A stretch of 64,000 nt of DNA from positions 1,492,246-1,556,245 of the forward strand of contig JASJOG010000074.1 in the NCBI GenBank assembly GCA_030142905.1, written 5' to 3'. The DNA is from Heliopora coerulea. Taxonomy: Eukaryota; Cnidaria; Anthozoa; Scleralcyonacea; Helioporidae. Under the pieces are notes generated by a model. That model was not told the DNA's origin. It was given only the letters and a program-made list of their open reading frames with translations, and made no database searches. The translations under genes and the position numbers were made by a program. Shown piece after piece: positions 1 through 15,524 of this stretch; positions within the stretch are counted from its first letter, which is position 1, and each line of letters begins with the position of its first letter.

Positions 1-650
1 CACAACACACTACACCACAACACACTACACCACAACACACTACACCACAACACACTACACCACAACACACTACACACCACAACACACTACACACCACAAC
101 ACACTACACACCACAACACACTACACACCACACTACACTACACAACACACTACACTACACAACACACTACACACCACAACACACTACACTACACAACACA
201 CTACACACCACAACACACTACACACCACACCACATACTACACACCACAACACACTACACACCACACCACATACTACACTACACCACATACTACACTACAC
301 CACATACTACACTACACCACATACTACACTACACTACACTACACCACAACACACCACAAAACACCACACTACAACACAACACACCACACCACACCACAAC
401 ACTACACCACACCACACTGCACCACACCACACTACAACACAACGCACTACACCACAACACACTACACCACAACACACTACACCACACCACAACGCACTAT
501 ACTACGCCACAGCACACTATACCACACCACAACACACTACACTACTTCCACACCATACTACAACACACTACACACCACCACACTGCACACCACAACACTA
601 CACCACAGCACACACCACACCACAACACACTACTACACTACCCTAAACTA
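1..650. repeat. CACAACACACTACAC-type microsatellite/minisatellite
   Basis: Simple-sequence tract built only from A, C and T on the + strand. The basic unit is a 15-mer, CACAACACACTACAC, with variants (CACACCACA, CATACTACA). Order is most regular at the left edge and degrades toward 650. It runs off the left window edge and lies in the SMG1 intron upstream of the exon at 707. Confidence 0.95.
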
Positions 651-706
651 TACGAGCATCGTTGCTACTTTCCTCCTCATTAGATTTTTTCTTTTATTGT
701 TTTCAG

Positions 707-5693
<4,987 letters not shown>

Positions 5694-8600
5694 GTTGTAA
5701 ATAACCCCACAGGGCTTATGGGGTAGCCTGGATAAATCAGCAGCCTGAGTGATCTCAATCATCAAAACCGTTCCATTGGTCTTGTTACCATGGACACTAT
5801 ACGTGATATCCTCATCCCTCCCGGGGGGGAAACACGCACATTAGAGAACTGGAATCTCGGAGAAGAATTTGAAGACGTAGCTGTTCTGTTGGTCGACATC
5901 TGACTGTAGTATCATTCATACGAAGAACAGTAGGTCTAATTCTTGAGTATAGGTATTGAAGGTTATCAGATTTTACCATCTTAATCTTGCTCTCACTTTG
6001 GTGACGCTTGGTTATTTCAAATGTGATTGTGGCACATGGTTTATCCTATTCCTGGAAAGTTAGTTTGAAAGCGTGCCAAGTCTTCTTATTCCCATGAACT
6101 CTCTCATCTGCTCAACGGGAAACAGGATTTTCGTTTGTTTTTTTGTTTTTCAATAATTTTTTTTGAGATTTTAACCCAGCCGTCAGGCGTAGAAGTAATT
6201 TTCCATATATTCTTTTCGTGGACTTTTCCCTCTTTCCTTGGTATGACATTTCGCAAGCTGGGGTGGGAGGTGTCGTCTTTCATCTTGAAGCCATCGACCA
6301 GTATCTAAGAGCAACGCACTGGCGATTGCTGACGACACGTTCCGACGCCAGTGGATGGAGTGTTCAATCTTGCATTTACATTGTCTCATTTTCCTTTAAC
6401 AATTTGAAACGATTAAACGCACAACCTAACAATTGAACCTTAAATTTGAAAAACTGCGTGAGTTCGCCAGTATTGTGGTGTCCTCTTTCGCCGTCAGCTC
6501 ACTTTCATTAACAGCTAGAATTGTTACGACGGCTGTTCTGCGCTTTTGTGTGCTTCGATACTAAGACGAAGGAGAATACAATCGAGTTAGTGCAGAATAG
6601 TGAACCATAAAGACTGTTTGTGCTGTTAGAAACTGCTTTCCTGTTTACAAAGTGCTCCCGTCATCACAAAAATATTTTCAGTATTTCTTTCTACTGTATT
6701 TTCTCTTTTACGTTTTTTCAACGGAAAACCAGGCGATTACGAGAAAACTCCGTTTAACAGCGAAACGGTCCGCACATAAAATTAAATGATTCATGAACAC
6801 TGGAACGATGCTGTCCAAGCTTTATTTCCTCTTTTATCAACCTTTTGTGTACTTGTTAAGAAAGACTACAGAAGTGTGACTGCACATCTTCTGTAATCTT
6901 AAAACCACCAAATCTGATGAACCGATATGAAAAAGGCTACGAGAGGTAACTGATAGAGAACTGGTATATATCAAGTCTCATAGGCTTTACTAAGTTCAGT
7001 AATTTAATTTCAAGCTAAAACTTAACCAAAGGAGTTTTATCGTGATCGTCTTGTCTCAATTTGTGCACGTATTATCTCGTAATACTTTGTCTTGATGTTT
7101 TTAATGCACGTCCATGTCACGTTTTGAGGCTGATTATTGTAGCCTAATGCCTTTATCCTGAGAATACATCCTTGTTTAAAGCTTAGGTGTAGTGTAGACC
7201 GAGGTTAAATCTCTTTCTGCAGCCAAATTCCTGGGCAACGTGTGGTCAAACTAAACAACGAATTAACCACTGTCGTATCCTGATGAAGTAACCCACCACG
7301 TCCCTCCAACTTTCGACTTAGTTGTCGTATGGGTCACTTGGAAGTCCATCATTTACGTTGGTCGGTAGTTTTGATGGGCGGTTCTAGCAGTCTAATTTCC
7401 TGGGTTACTACTCTTCGAATTTCTTCCACTACCCACCATGAGATTTGCAAGAATGTGCTATGCACCTTCAGTTGACGACTTGCGTGCGTGTACAAACGAC
7501 CGATATCTACCAACGAGCCTGGCCCAGAAAACAGGTGGGTTTGTCACCAACTTTTCGCCCCGAACGGAAATCTTAGCTGCGTCGCAAATCGTTGCAACCT
7601 GAAAATAAGACAATGGATAACAGAAAGGCATTTCGACATTTTAATTTTTTAAAGTTTCTTTTCTGGGGGACAGGTTAGTCGAAGAAAAACTCGAGTATGG
7701 AAAGAAATATCCGTGCAAAAACCTTTGAAAAGATTCAAACTAGGTGCTGCATTGGTGATGATAACTTTAAACAAAATTTGAACATAATCCTACTCCTTAC
7801 TGTTAATCTCAACCGGGTTTTCTGGGACAATTTTTTTTGAGATTGAAGACAGTGGTGTAATTTTACCTCTAGTTAAGTCCAATATTTGTGGCTTTCATAG
7901 CGATTTATTCTCGGTCTATCTACTTAACTATCATACTGTCCGTTCGAACTTCCTGCTTCAAGACATACATATTGTCTAATTACAAAACATCTTTTTGTTA
8001 ATGTTGTTTAATGTAATTCTATTCCGTTCGTTTCACGCGTCGCGACTTGGGGAGTTCGGCGCCAGAAGCGGGAAAACCGCAGTGAAATGTGAGAAGTTTG
8101 CTGCGTCATGTACGTTGTGCTATAAGTCACCGTCAGCTGTGTAGATGTGCTTCTGTCTTGTATTCTTTTAGTATTGTATCTGTGAAATTGAACGATTTCC
8201 GTAAAATTTATAAATGCTTACTGTAATTGATTACCGCTTAACTAAAGAAGTTTGGAGGACTGGACGTAATGCATAGGTACAATCTATTCCATTTTCAACG
8301 TCGCGCATTAATATTGCGTATGTGAAAAGCTTTGAGTTATGTCAGACGATACCCGAAGGTCCGTCAAGCTCCATTGTTCAGAGAATGTTTCTAAGCCCTT
8401 GACGGTGAGCAAATGTGTGAACTGATTTCCGTAGCTCAGTTGTTACGCAGTCACGCCAGCCGTCAGAGAGCTAAGTTCATAGGTTCTGTTCTTACATCTA
8501 GTGCTCAGAAACAAGTTCTATTCCATTACTGCTGTACCAGAATATGCTAGGAGGTGAATAATAAATTCTTGAGGAAGTCATTTCCAAGGAACTTGAACTT

Positions 8601-9567
8601 CCGTCCTGGAATTTTTAAAATCTTGCTTACATCCAGTTCCTTCCCGCTTCTAGTGTGTATTTTTTTTTTCTGTATCTATGTACTCAATAAATGTTACTTA
8701 AAAAATCTTTGATCAGGTGAAGGATTAATAACACGTTTTACTTGAAGTTTGTTTTCAAAAGTTAACGATGAATTTGACAGAAAACTGAGGGAAATGCAAG
8801 AAAAAAAAATGGGGTGAAAATGGAAAACTATTCGTTCGAAAAATAAAGTTAGCTCTTGGAGCTGAACTAGTTGCTTTTAGATAAATTCCCATTTCACAGG
8901 CATTGGGACACAAAACGACATTCCATTACAGTTCATAAATTCAAATCACAATGCACAAAACTTTGACAACATGTCAACTGTTTCTGCAACTTGATATGCG
9001 ATACAAGATGTTGCTGAAAATTGCTCTAGGTAACATCTTACCCTTGAAAGGAAATGGGAAGTATTACTATTTGTTATATTCATACAGTCTTAGTCCTACT
9101 ATTCTCCAGCAAATCCTTTTTCTGTCTGTGTTTGCTCCATGCTTGTATATTAACTCATGAAGGGGTAAGGCTCATCCCTTTGATGAGTGAAATATTAAAG
9201 TGTGCCCTTGCCCCATAATGGGTTAAGCAATTACCTGGCATCATCTAAAGTTAATCTAGAGTGTAATATCTCTACATATTCCAAGTCTCAGCAAGGAAGA
9301 CAATTGTTCCACCTTGGATTTCCTTGCAGAATAGATGGATTATGTAGTCATCATTGTAAACTGGTTATAAATGGATAACAGTTTTACGGTTTTATAGACA
9401 TTTCCATATTTATACAATAAATCATATCTATGTATTGACCACAATGTGAAACATTTGCCAGAAGTTAAAGTTTTGTTACAAAGAGAAATGTGTTGGTTCC
9501 ATTGTCTTCTCATCCAGAATCAAACATTGTACCCCAGTAAGTCACTTTGCAGTTACACAGATGTCCA
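5694..9567. other. Gene-poor spacer between SMG1 and NUBP1 (convergent 3' ends)
   Basis: About 3.9 kb between the SMG1 stop (+) and the NUBP1 stop (-). It must hold both 3' untranslated regions, but I could not fix either poly(A) site. No open frame here resembles a known protein or is flanked by matching splice sites. A tRNA-like segment near 8425-8500 and an AATAAA near 8687 are the only structured signals I noticed. Confidence 0.6.
8425..8500 (+). repeat. tRNA-like segment, possible head of a tRNA-derived SINE
   Basis: GTAGCTCAGTTGT (from 8431) resembles an RNA polymerase III A box, and AGGTTCTGTTCTT (from 8481), 50 bases downstream, resembles a degenerate B box. The spacing fits a tRNA. 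The acceptor-stem halves do not pair convincingly, so a functional tRNA is unlikely. A SINE head or tRNA pseudogene is possible; no second copy was seen in the window. Confidence 0.3.
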
Positions 9568-12500
9568 TCATGCTACATCACTTTCATTTGATGAACAGTA
9601 ATTCACAATTTCTATAGAATTGTAAAGAAGTCACAAGATTTTTAATGTGTTTGCATTTGGTTAAATCTTTATTTTATTCTTATGTTTTGTATCCTTACTT
9701 TGAATAATTTCTCTATATGATTTTGCTGCAGGTGAATCTGGAACTACAGATAGAAATGATTTTCCTTCATCACAGCATTTCCCTGAAATTAACAAAACTG
9801 TCACTGATGGTCTGCTTTAAGTGAGCATTGTTTTAATGAAGGGTTCTTCCCAAGGATTGGAAAATTTTAAATTTAAGTCACCTAACATGGCTGAAAATGT
9901 TACTAAAATCTACAAGCATGGTAATGATTACACATTTTGACCAACTAATAAAAGGTGTTTTTAATTTAATTCTCAATTTATTCATTTTGAAATGCTTAGT
10001 TGCAAGCCTATTCTTCTCACCTATTCTAGGATCTAGAGGTAGTTTCCCAAGAAATGGAATCCTCATGTCTTTGGCCAGTTGTTCTGCACCTCCAGTAGTG
10101 GGTGGGAAGATCTCTGATGTATTCTACTTGAAAAATATTTTTATTACAAGAAGACAATTTTTAAAGAATATATTTTCAATGTTATAGAAAGGAAATGTGC
10201 TAAGAACAAAGAGATTTCCATGGACTAACTTTATTTCATAGTTCACTTGAATTTTACTGGCATGTGAAACTTGAAACAGCAAGATCATCTGTACCTTACA
10301 TTTTGGACAAACAAAACCACTCATATTTTCAACCACACCAATTACAGGAACTTTTACTTTCTTGCAGAAGTTTATTTCTTTTCGGACATCCATTAATGAC
10401 ACTTCCTAGAAATTTAATACAGTCAGGACATGGGAAGTTAACCAAAGTTAGATGAAATGGCCTCGGTAAGCAGACTATTTAGATGGGGTATTTTGAGGTA
10501 GACAATTATGGCATTGCTTGGTTGGGCAGGACCAACTGGGACCAGACCAGCGATGTTAAAATGCCACCTTACAACAGGTGAAAATCAGGCAGTAGCATGT
10601 GGTCATGTCATTTCTAGCAGACTAGTTAATACTTGCAGCTCCAATGAACTATAAGAGAAAGCAAATTCTGAAAACAAAGGCCATCTTTTAACTTAAGATT
10701 TAAGTCAACAAAAGATGAAAACTGTGAAATGGTGATATTTCAATTTTATTGCAAAATCATCTTCAGACCAAGTGGTCTGAAGATGATTTTGAATTCACAG
10801 TTTTCATCTTTCGTTAACTTAAATCTTAAGTTAAAAGATGGCCTTCGTTTTCGGAATTTGCTTTCTCTTATATTTTTTGAAGTTGTCGGCTGTTAAATGT
10901 TTTTGTCCAATTAACTATGCTTATGGTATATCAACAATTAAATAATTAATACTCCACCATACCTGTGGAGTTGTAATGACAACAGCTCCAGTAACCTTAG
11001 TCTGATTTAAATATTGTACGATGGACAGATGTTCATCAGATGTGCCAGGTGGTGTATCAACCAACAAATAATCAATCTCTCCCCAATCTACATCTCTCAA
11101 GAATTGTTTTATTAGACCTAAAATATCAGATTTCAAGTAATTTGTAGTAAAAGATGCATGTAAAAATGGGTTTCTGTATGTGTAGAGAGAAGAAAAATCT
11201 TGGACATAAAATACATTGACATGGTGACAGATGTGTCATGGATATAAAATTTGGTTGAGCAATAAAAATACTTCATTTAAATTCATTTATTACTAAACCT
11301 GGAACATCTACATCAATAAGGTGAAATATTGGTTCAGAACTTCACAGTAAGTACTTCTGATATTTTCAAAGTTTGTGTATCTTGAAACAAAACTGTAACT
11401 TCCCTTTTCTTACCATTTTTCTTAGGTCCTCTCCATATAACAGCATCATCTGGACTCCCAAGAAGAAATCCAACTGACATTACTGCCAAGTTATCTTCCA
11501 CAAACTTTACAACAAAATTTACAGTAATGAACAGTAAGTACTGTCTGAATTTTTTGATAACATTTGGTCATTACCCTGCCAAGCACTGTTCAATCAAATT
11601 AAGCAATTCAGCTCTTGATCAGAATTTGGTTGCTGCAAGTGGGACTTAGTCCTTAAAGTTAAACTGTTCCTTTTCAACACTGAGTGTTCTGATTGATCTA
11701 ATTCTTCAAATGCAATGTACCCCAAGACTTAGATAGCATCATTCAGAAAATATTTTTGCTCAAATATTTTCTTAAAACAAGCTTGATAGCCAGATTAACA
11801 GAGGTCCTGGCATATATATAAAAGAATGGACTGGGAGATTAGGGGAAGGAACCAAGAACACGGAATTGAAAAAAAAAAAGTGTGCTATTTAACATACCAC
11901 TGGTGACCATCCTGATCCACTCTGATGAACCTAGTGTAATTATGGACAGCAATGATTTATATATATCAACTGACTGTACATTGGTATTGTCAACATTTAA
12001 CTGGATATAGCATCTATCATACATGAAGACTGTTTCATTGCATATCCAAACAGTAAGAAGTTTTTTTTTAAAAAAAACAAGGTATGATAATAGGTGAGTC
12101 GTTTATCAACTTGGAGGTGTTTGGGTTCCTGATGAAACATTCCTTAAAGTTTGAAGTGTATGATGCTACATCCTAAATGAATCCACATTTAACAAGAATA
12201 TCTGGTTGAAAGTTATCGAAATTTTGTTCTAATGCACATCAGAGATCCAAATGCCATTTCGTCCTTTGAATTTTGATCATGAATTATTAATGAGCTTGAG
12301 ATGTACTGTAAACAGCAAAATTAAACTACCAACCTGTTCTCCCTCCAGCCCCATAACTTTGGGGATAGATGGTCCACATATATCAATATCAAGAACCCCA
12401 ACCTTAAGGACATCAAGCACATTCATTTAATTTAAGCCTCTTATGAGATCAACATATTCATAACACAGTCTGAAAATTAAACAATTTGTGACAGCACAAA

Positions 12501-13869
12501 ACTGCTGTAGTTTTCATACCTGCAGGTCTTCATTATCAGCAAGACCATGTGCCAAATGAGCAGTTAATGTAGACTTACCAACACCACCTTTCCCAGAAAG
12601 AATCAGAATTTTGTGTTTCACAGATGAAAGTTGTTTTTTGATCTCTGCTAGTGCTATAATGAAAGCATGGAAGTGACAATCAAGAAAAGTAATACTGCAG
12701 TACAAGATACTTAAGTTTGTCACAAGACAGTTTCAACAACCATTCAGACTCTAGCCACCTGCTAGAATAAAATTTTAAAGACGATCTCATAGCTGAAAGG
12801 GATATTATACAACTTCAGTCAGTATGTTAGTTACTTTTATGGTACACCCCATGACATTGTCACTTTGCAGACATGGCAAAAGTTGGCATGATAAACCTGT
12901 TGTTGACACTACAACTTTAGCATCTGTTTCAGCTCTTAGTACTGTTCAGGGTTAGTACTGTTCACATTGTTCAAGGCCAGAGTCTAGCACGTTTTCACCC
13001 CAGATATTTCATGTGGTAGACCAGCCCCAGACAGCTCAAACTATTGGACTTCAGACCTGGGAGGATACTCCCCCTAACTAATGGTCAAGCATTGGTTTGT
13101 TGAGCAACTGTCTCTTCAACTCTGTCTCTCTAATAGCTTTTTTTTTTCACTTTTTTTTCTTTTTTTTTCCCTTTTTTCCCCCTTTCCCCCCTTTCCCCCC
13201 CTTTTTTTTCGCACAAGTAAAAAAATCCCTAAGAAGGCTAGTGCCCAGCTGGCCCACATATTGTACAGCCCACCAGAATTCTTCCTGAATCTCCCTACAT
13301 GTCAATTTATGTTGAATAGTGTTGGGTTTGATGTCATTCCGTAGTGGACTGGTAGCTTGGGCTATCCCAAGGGCCACCCTATTTGGTAAAGTAATATAAT
13401 TTTTCAATGCTTGAGACACTCCCTTAAATCTATACTAAAAATTGGCCCGCAGAATTAACGAAAGAACCGTAAACCCGTGGAAGTGATGTCCCAGTTACCC
13501 CACTGGTTACTGCTGTATTTAGTGCATAAATATATAGTTTATGCCCTTGTCGTACGTTTTTTCTTTCCTTAATATCTTTTGTACCTGGGTCTGGTCCCCT
13601 GGCTTTTCCAGATGAACACAGGGACTGGTTGGGACATCCTTGACAAGCGCTTGCTTTTCCAGCTTGCTCGCTCTGCGTTCCTGGGCAGTCTGATATAGTA
13701 AGAAAAAGTCAGACATTTATCCACAAAGTCCAGATGAAAATTGACCTCCAGGAAAACACGAACAAACTTAAAACGAAAAAGTAAAAAATGCCAAATGTTA
13801 GCCCAGACAGCAACACTACAACATATATTCCTCACTTTCAGGAGCATTCTGAACAACTTCGTCCGCCAT
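9568..13869 (-). CDS. NUBP1: Cytosolic Fe-S cluster assembly factor NUBP1 (Nbp35 family), complete, 320 aa
   Basis: P-loop ATPase scaffold of the cytosolic iron-sulfur assembly (CIA) pathway, working as a complex with NUBP2. Eleven exons in transcript order: 13869-13836, 13689-13585, 12653-12520, 12402-12334, 11930-11898, 11504-11414, 11117-10963, 10405-10295, 10123-10021, 9782-9699, 9611-9568. They total 963 bases, 321 codons with TGA, the usual NUBP1 length. Cys13, 27, 30 and 36 form the N-terminal CX13CX2CX5C ferredoxin-like motif. GKGGVGKST (67-75) is the deviant Walker A, followed by [22 protein letters not shown] lies in exon 7, and CPKC (Cys240/243) is the conserved C-terminal CX2C that binds the bridging cluster. 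The start gives [15 protein letters not shown], as expected for the family. Exon 5 is only 33 bases. A palindromic MITE lies in intron 7. Confidence 0.97.
10652..10870. mobile_element. 219-bp palindromic MITE with TA target-site duplication, in NUBP1 intron
   Basis: Long imperfect palindrome. The left arm begins TAAGAGAAAGCAAATTCTG and the right arm ends with its complement GAATTTGCTTTCTCTTA. Arms extend over AAGGCCATCTTTTAACTTAA and AAGATGAAAACTGTGAA, with an inner hairpin AAAATCATCTTCAGACCA. TA flanks both ends (10650-10651 and 10871-10872), which suggests Tc1/mariner-type mobilisation. There is no transposase. It lies between NUBP1 exons 10963-11117 and 10295-10405. Confidence 0.8.
13137..13210 (+). 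repeat. Polypyrimidine tract (T/C runs) in NUBP1 intron 2
   Basis: Runs of T8-T9 alternating with C5-C6 for about 70 bases on the + strand, a polypurine tract on the transcribed strand. It lies between exons 12520-12653 and 13585-13689 and is not close enough to a 3' splice site on the gene's strand to serve as its pyrimidine tract. Confidence 0.8.
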
Positions 13870-13897
13870 TGACCATTGTTTCCCCCAGGCCCCCAAG

Positions 13898-14182
13898 CAG
13901 TGTTGCCAGGGGTAGCCTGCAAACCAGCCCAAGCTACCTTAACAAGTAGCCCAAAAATAGCCCAATTATTTTTCGCACAAAATAGCCCAAATTTGCATCA
14001 AAATAAGTAAAAACTAGCCCAATTCTTATTAAAAATATTTAAATCGAAACCAAATTACACAGTCCACAGTGAAATATCAACCACCTTTTGAAACCCGCAA
14101 CCCGCAACCTCCCGAAATTTCCCGCAACCAGGCTTCTAAACCAGCCCAATTGGGCGGGAAAACCTCCCATCTGGCAACAGTG
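13898..14182. mobile_element. hAT-type non-autonomous element, perfect 8-bp TSD, immediately upstream of NUBP1
   Basis: Terminal inverted repeats CAGTGTTGCCAG and CTGGCAACAGTG (11 of 12 match) are flanked by a perfect 8-bp direct repeat CCCCCAAG at 13890-13897 and 14183-14190. CAGTG termini and 8-bp duplications are diagnostic of hAT transposons. The interior repeats TAGCCCAA-like words and shows no transposase. The left TSD ends 28 bases upstream of the NUBP1 ATG (A at 13869), so the element sits in or beside the NUBP1 5' untranslated region. Confidence 0.9.
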
Positions 14183-14190
14183 CCCCCAAG

Positions 14191-15524
14191 GCCGGTTCAA
14201 AATAGGAACCTGGAGTAGTGAAAATGTATTAGTGAAACTGTGAGCATACTGTGTGGAAAACATGGAATATCTTTTAGTAAAGATGACTTGGATGGAAAGA
14301 GGTTTTATACTGTGAAGTCTGAACTTAAATGGCCAACTGAAACTAATTTTTAATCCAAGATCAACCCCAATCGCCTTTGAATACTTGGGTGTCGTTGTGT
14401 GTCCCTTTTTAAGCTACGGTTAATACTAATTTCCTCCTTAAGGGTTTCCTACTACAAATCTAACTAAAAATTCCTTGTTTTTTCGTGTTTAAGTTACTTG
14501 TGTACAGATAACTCAAGACACGAGAACAATTCATTATTCCCGCCCCTTTTTCGACACTATATTTAAACCTTAGGTTCTTAATATATCAGTATTTTTCGTT
14601 CTTTGATTTATCCTTTACTTCTTGAACACGTAAGCTAGCACTGGATTTTACTTCTGGTTATCTTGCACAACGTTTTAAAAACAAATTCTTCATACTCTTT
14701 CAGTGGCCAAAAGATAGAGTGAATGTGAACGCGCCACTTGTAATGCGTATAATCGTGTCAGGCTTATGTTGTGTGGTTATATTGTGGACTTATATCTGAA
14801 CAGAGTTTAACCTCGAAACTTCGAAAGTACCCAGCATTAACGATTGCCAGAGAGTTCAATTTCATTTTACTGGACGAAACTTAGGAGGGCTAAGGCCTGA
14901 ACGGCTGAACCCCCCAAAACCCACTAATTTAAAACTACATCGAGATAATTGATTTTAAAATGCCTATCTGAGGGAAGCCATACTCGCGACCTCCCCGCGT
15001 TCCTCCGTTTTATCGAAAAACAAACGTTTCCCGCCGGTTTGAGGTCAAGTCAGTTGTGTTAAATATTTATGTAATTTTAACGAAAAAGAGCTCGTTCAAG
15101 GAGCTCCCGTAATTGATATCAGCTAAATAACACTTTTAATGATAATAAGTCATCTTTGTCATGGTTTTTAACACATTTCTTAAAAGCAAATGCGAAGTTC
15201 CGGTCTTCTACTTGAAGTATTAAACAGGTCACTTCCATGTCTTTCATTTTGAGGCGCTTTTCGAGATTACTTCGAGTGTGACTAAAAGCAAGCGTTTTAT
15301 TGGTTACCAGTCGTTATCTCGCGTGATAAGCGCACGTTACTCGCGAGGAAACCAAACTTACCATCGGAAACGTAACCCACTTTAGATGGAAAACTACTGC
15401 AAAAATCAATGACTGTGGTGGGGATGCGTCATCACGTCGAACCTAAGAAACACTCCTCCTGAAATGAAACTGCTGGAAAGATAATTTTAATTTTCCACTA
15501 CTTTCTCGTTTCCTTAAGGAGAAC
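14191..15524. other. Divergent upstream region shared by NUBP1 (-) and Rab26/37-like (+)
   Basis: About 1.3 kb between the hAT element and the Rab start codon. The two genes are head to head, so both promoters should lie here or in the element. I see no reading frame with protein-like sequence and no recognisable TATA/initiator pair that I could defend. Confidence 0.5.

Noticed and set aside
8425..8500. A functional tRNA gene
   Set aside because: A- and B-box-like words are present at the right spacing, but the acceptor and anticodon stems do not pair convincingly. It is kept only as a possible SINE head.
13081..13419. Frames with poly-Phe or Lys/Gly runs
   Set aside because: Translation of the T/C polypyrimidine tract within NUBP1 intron 2; no match to the gene's exon phases.
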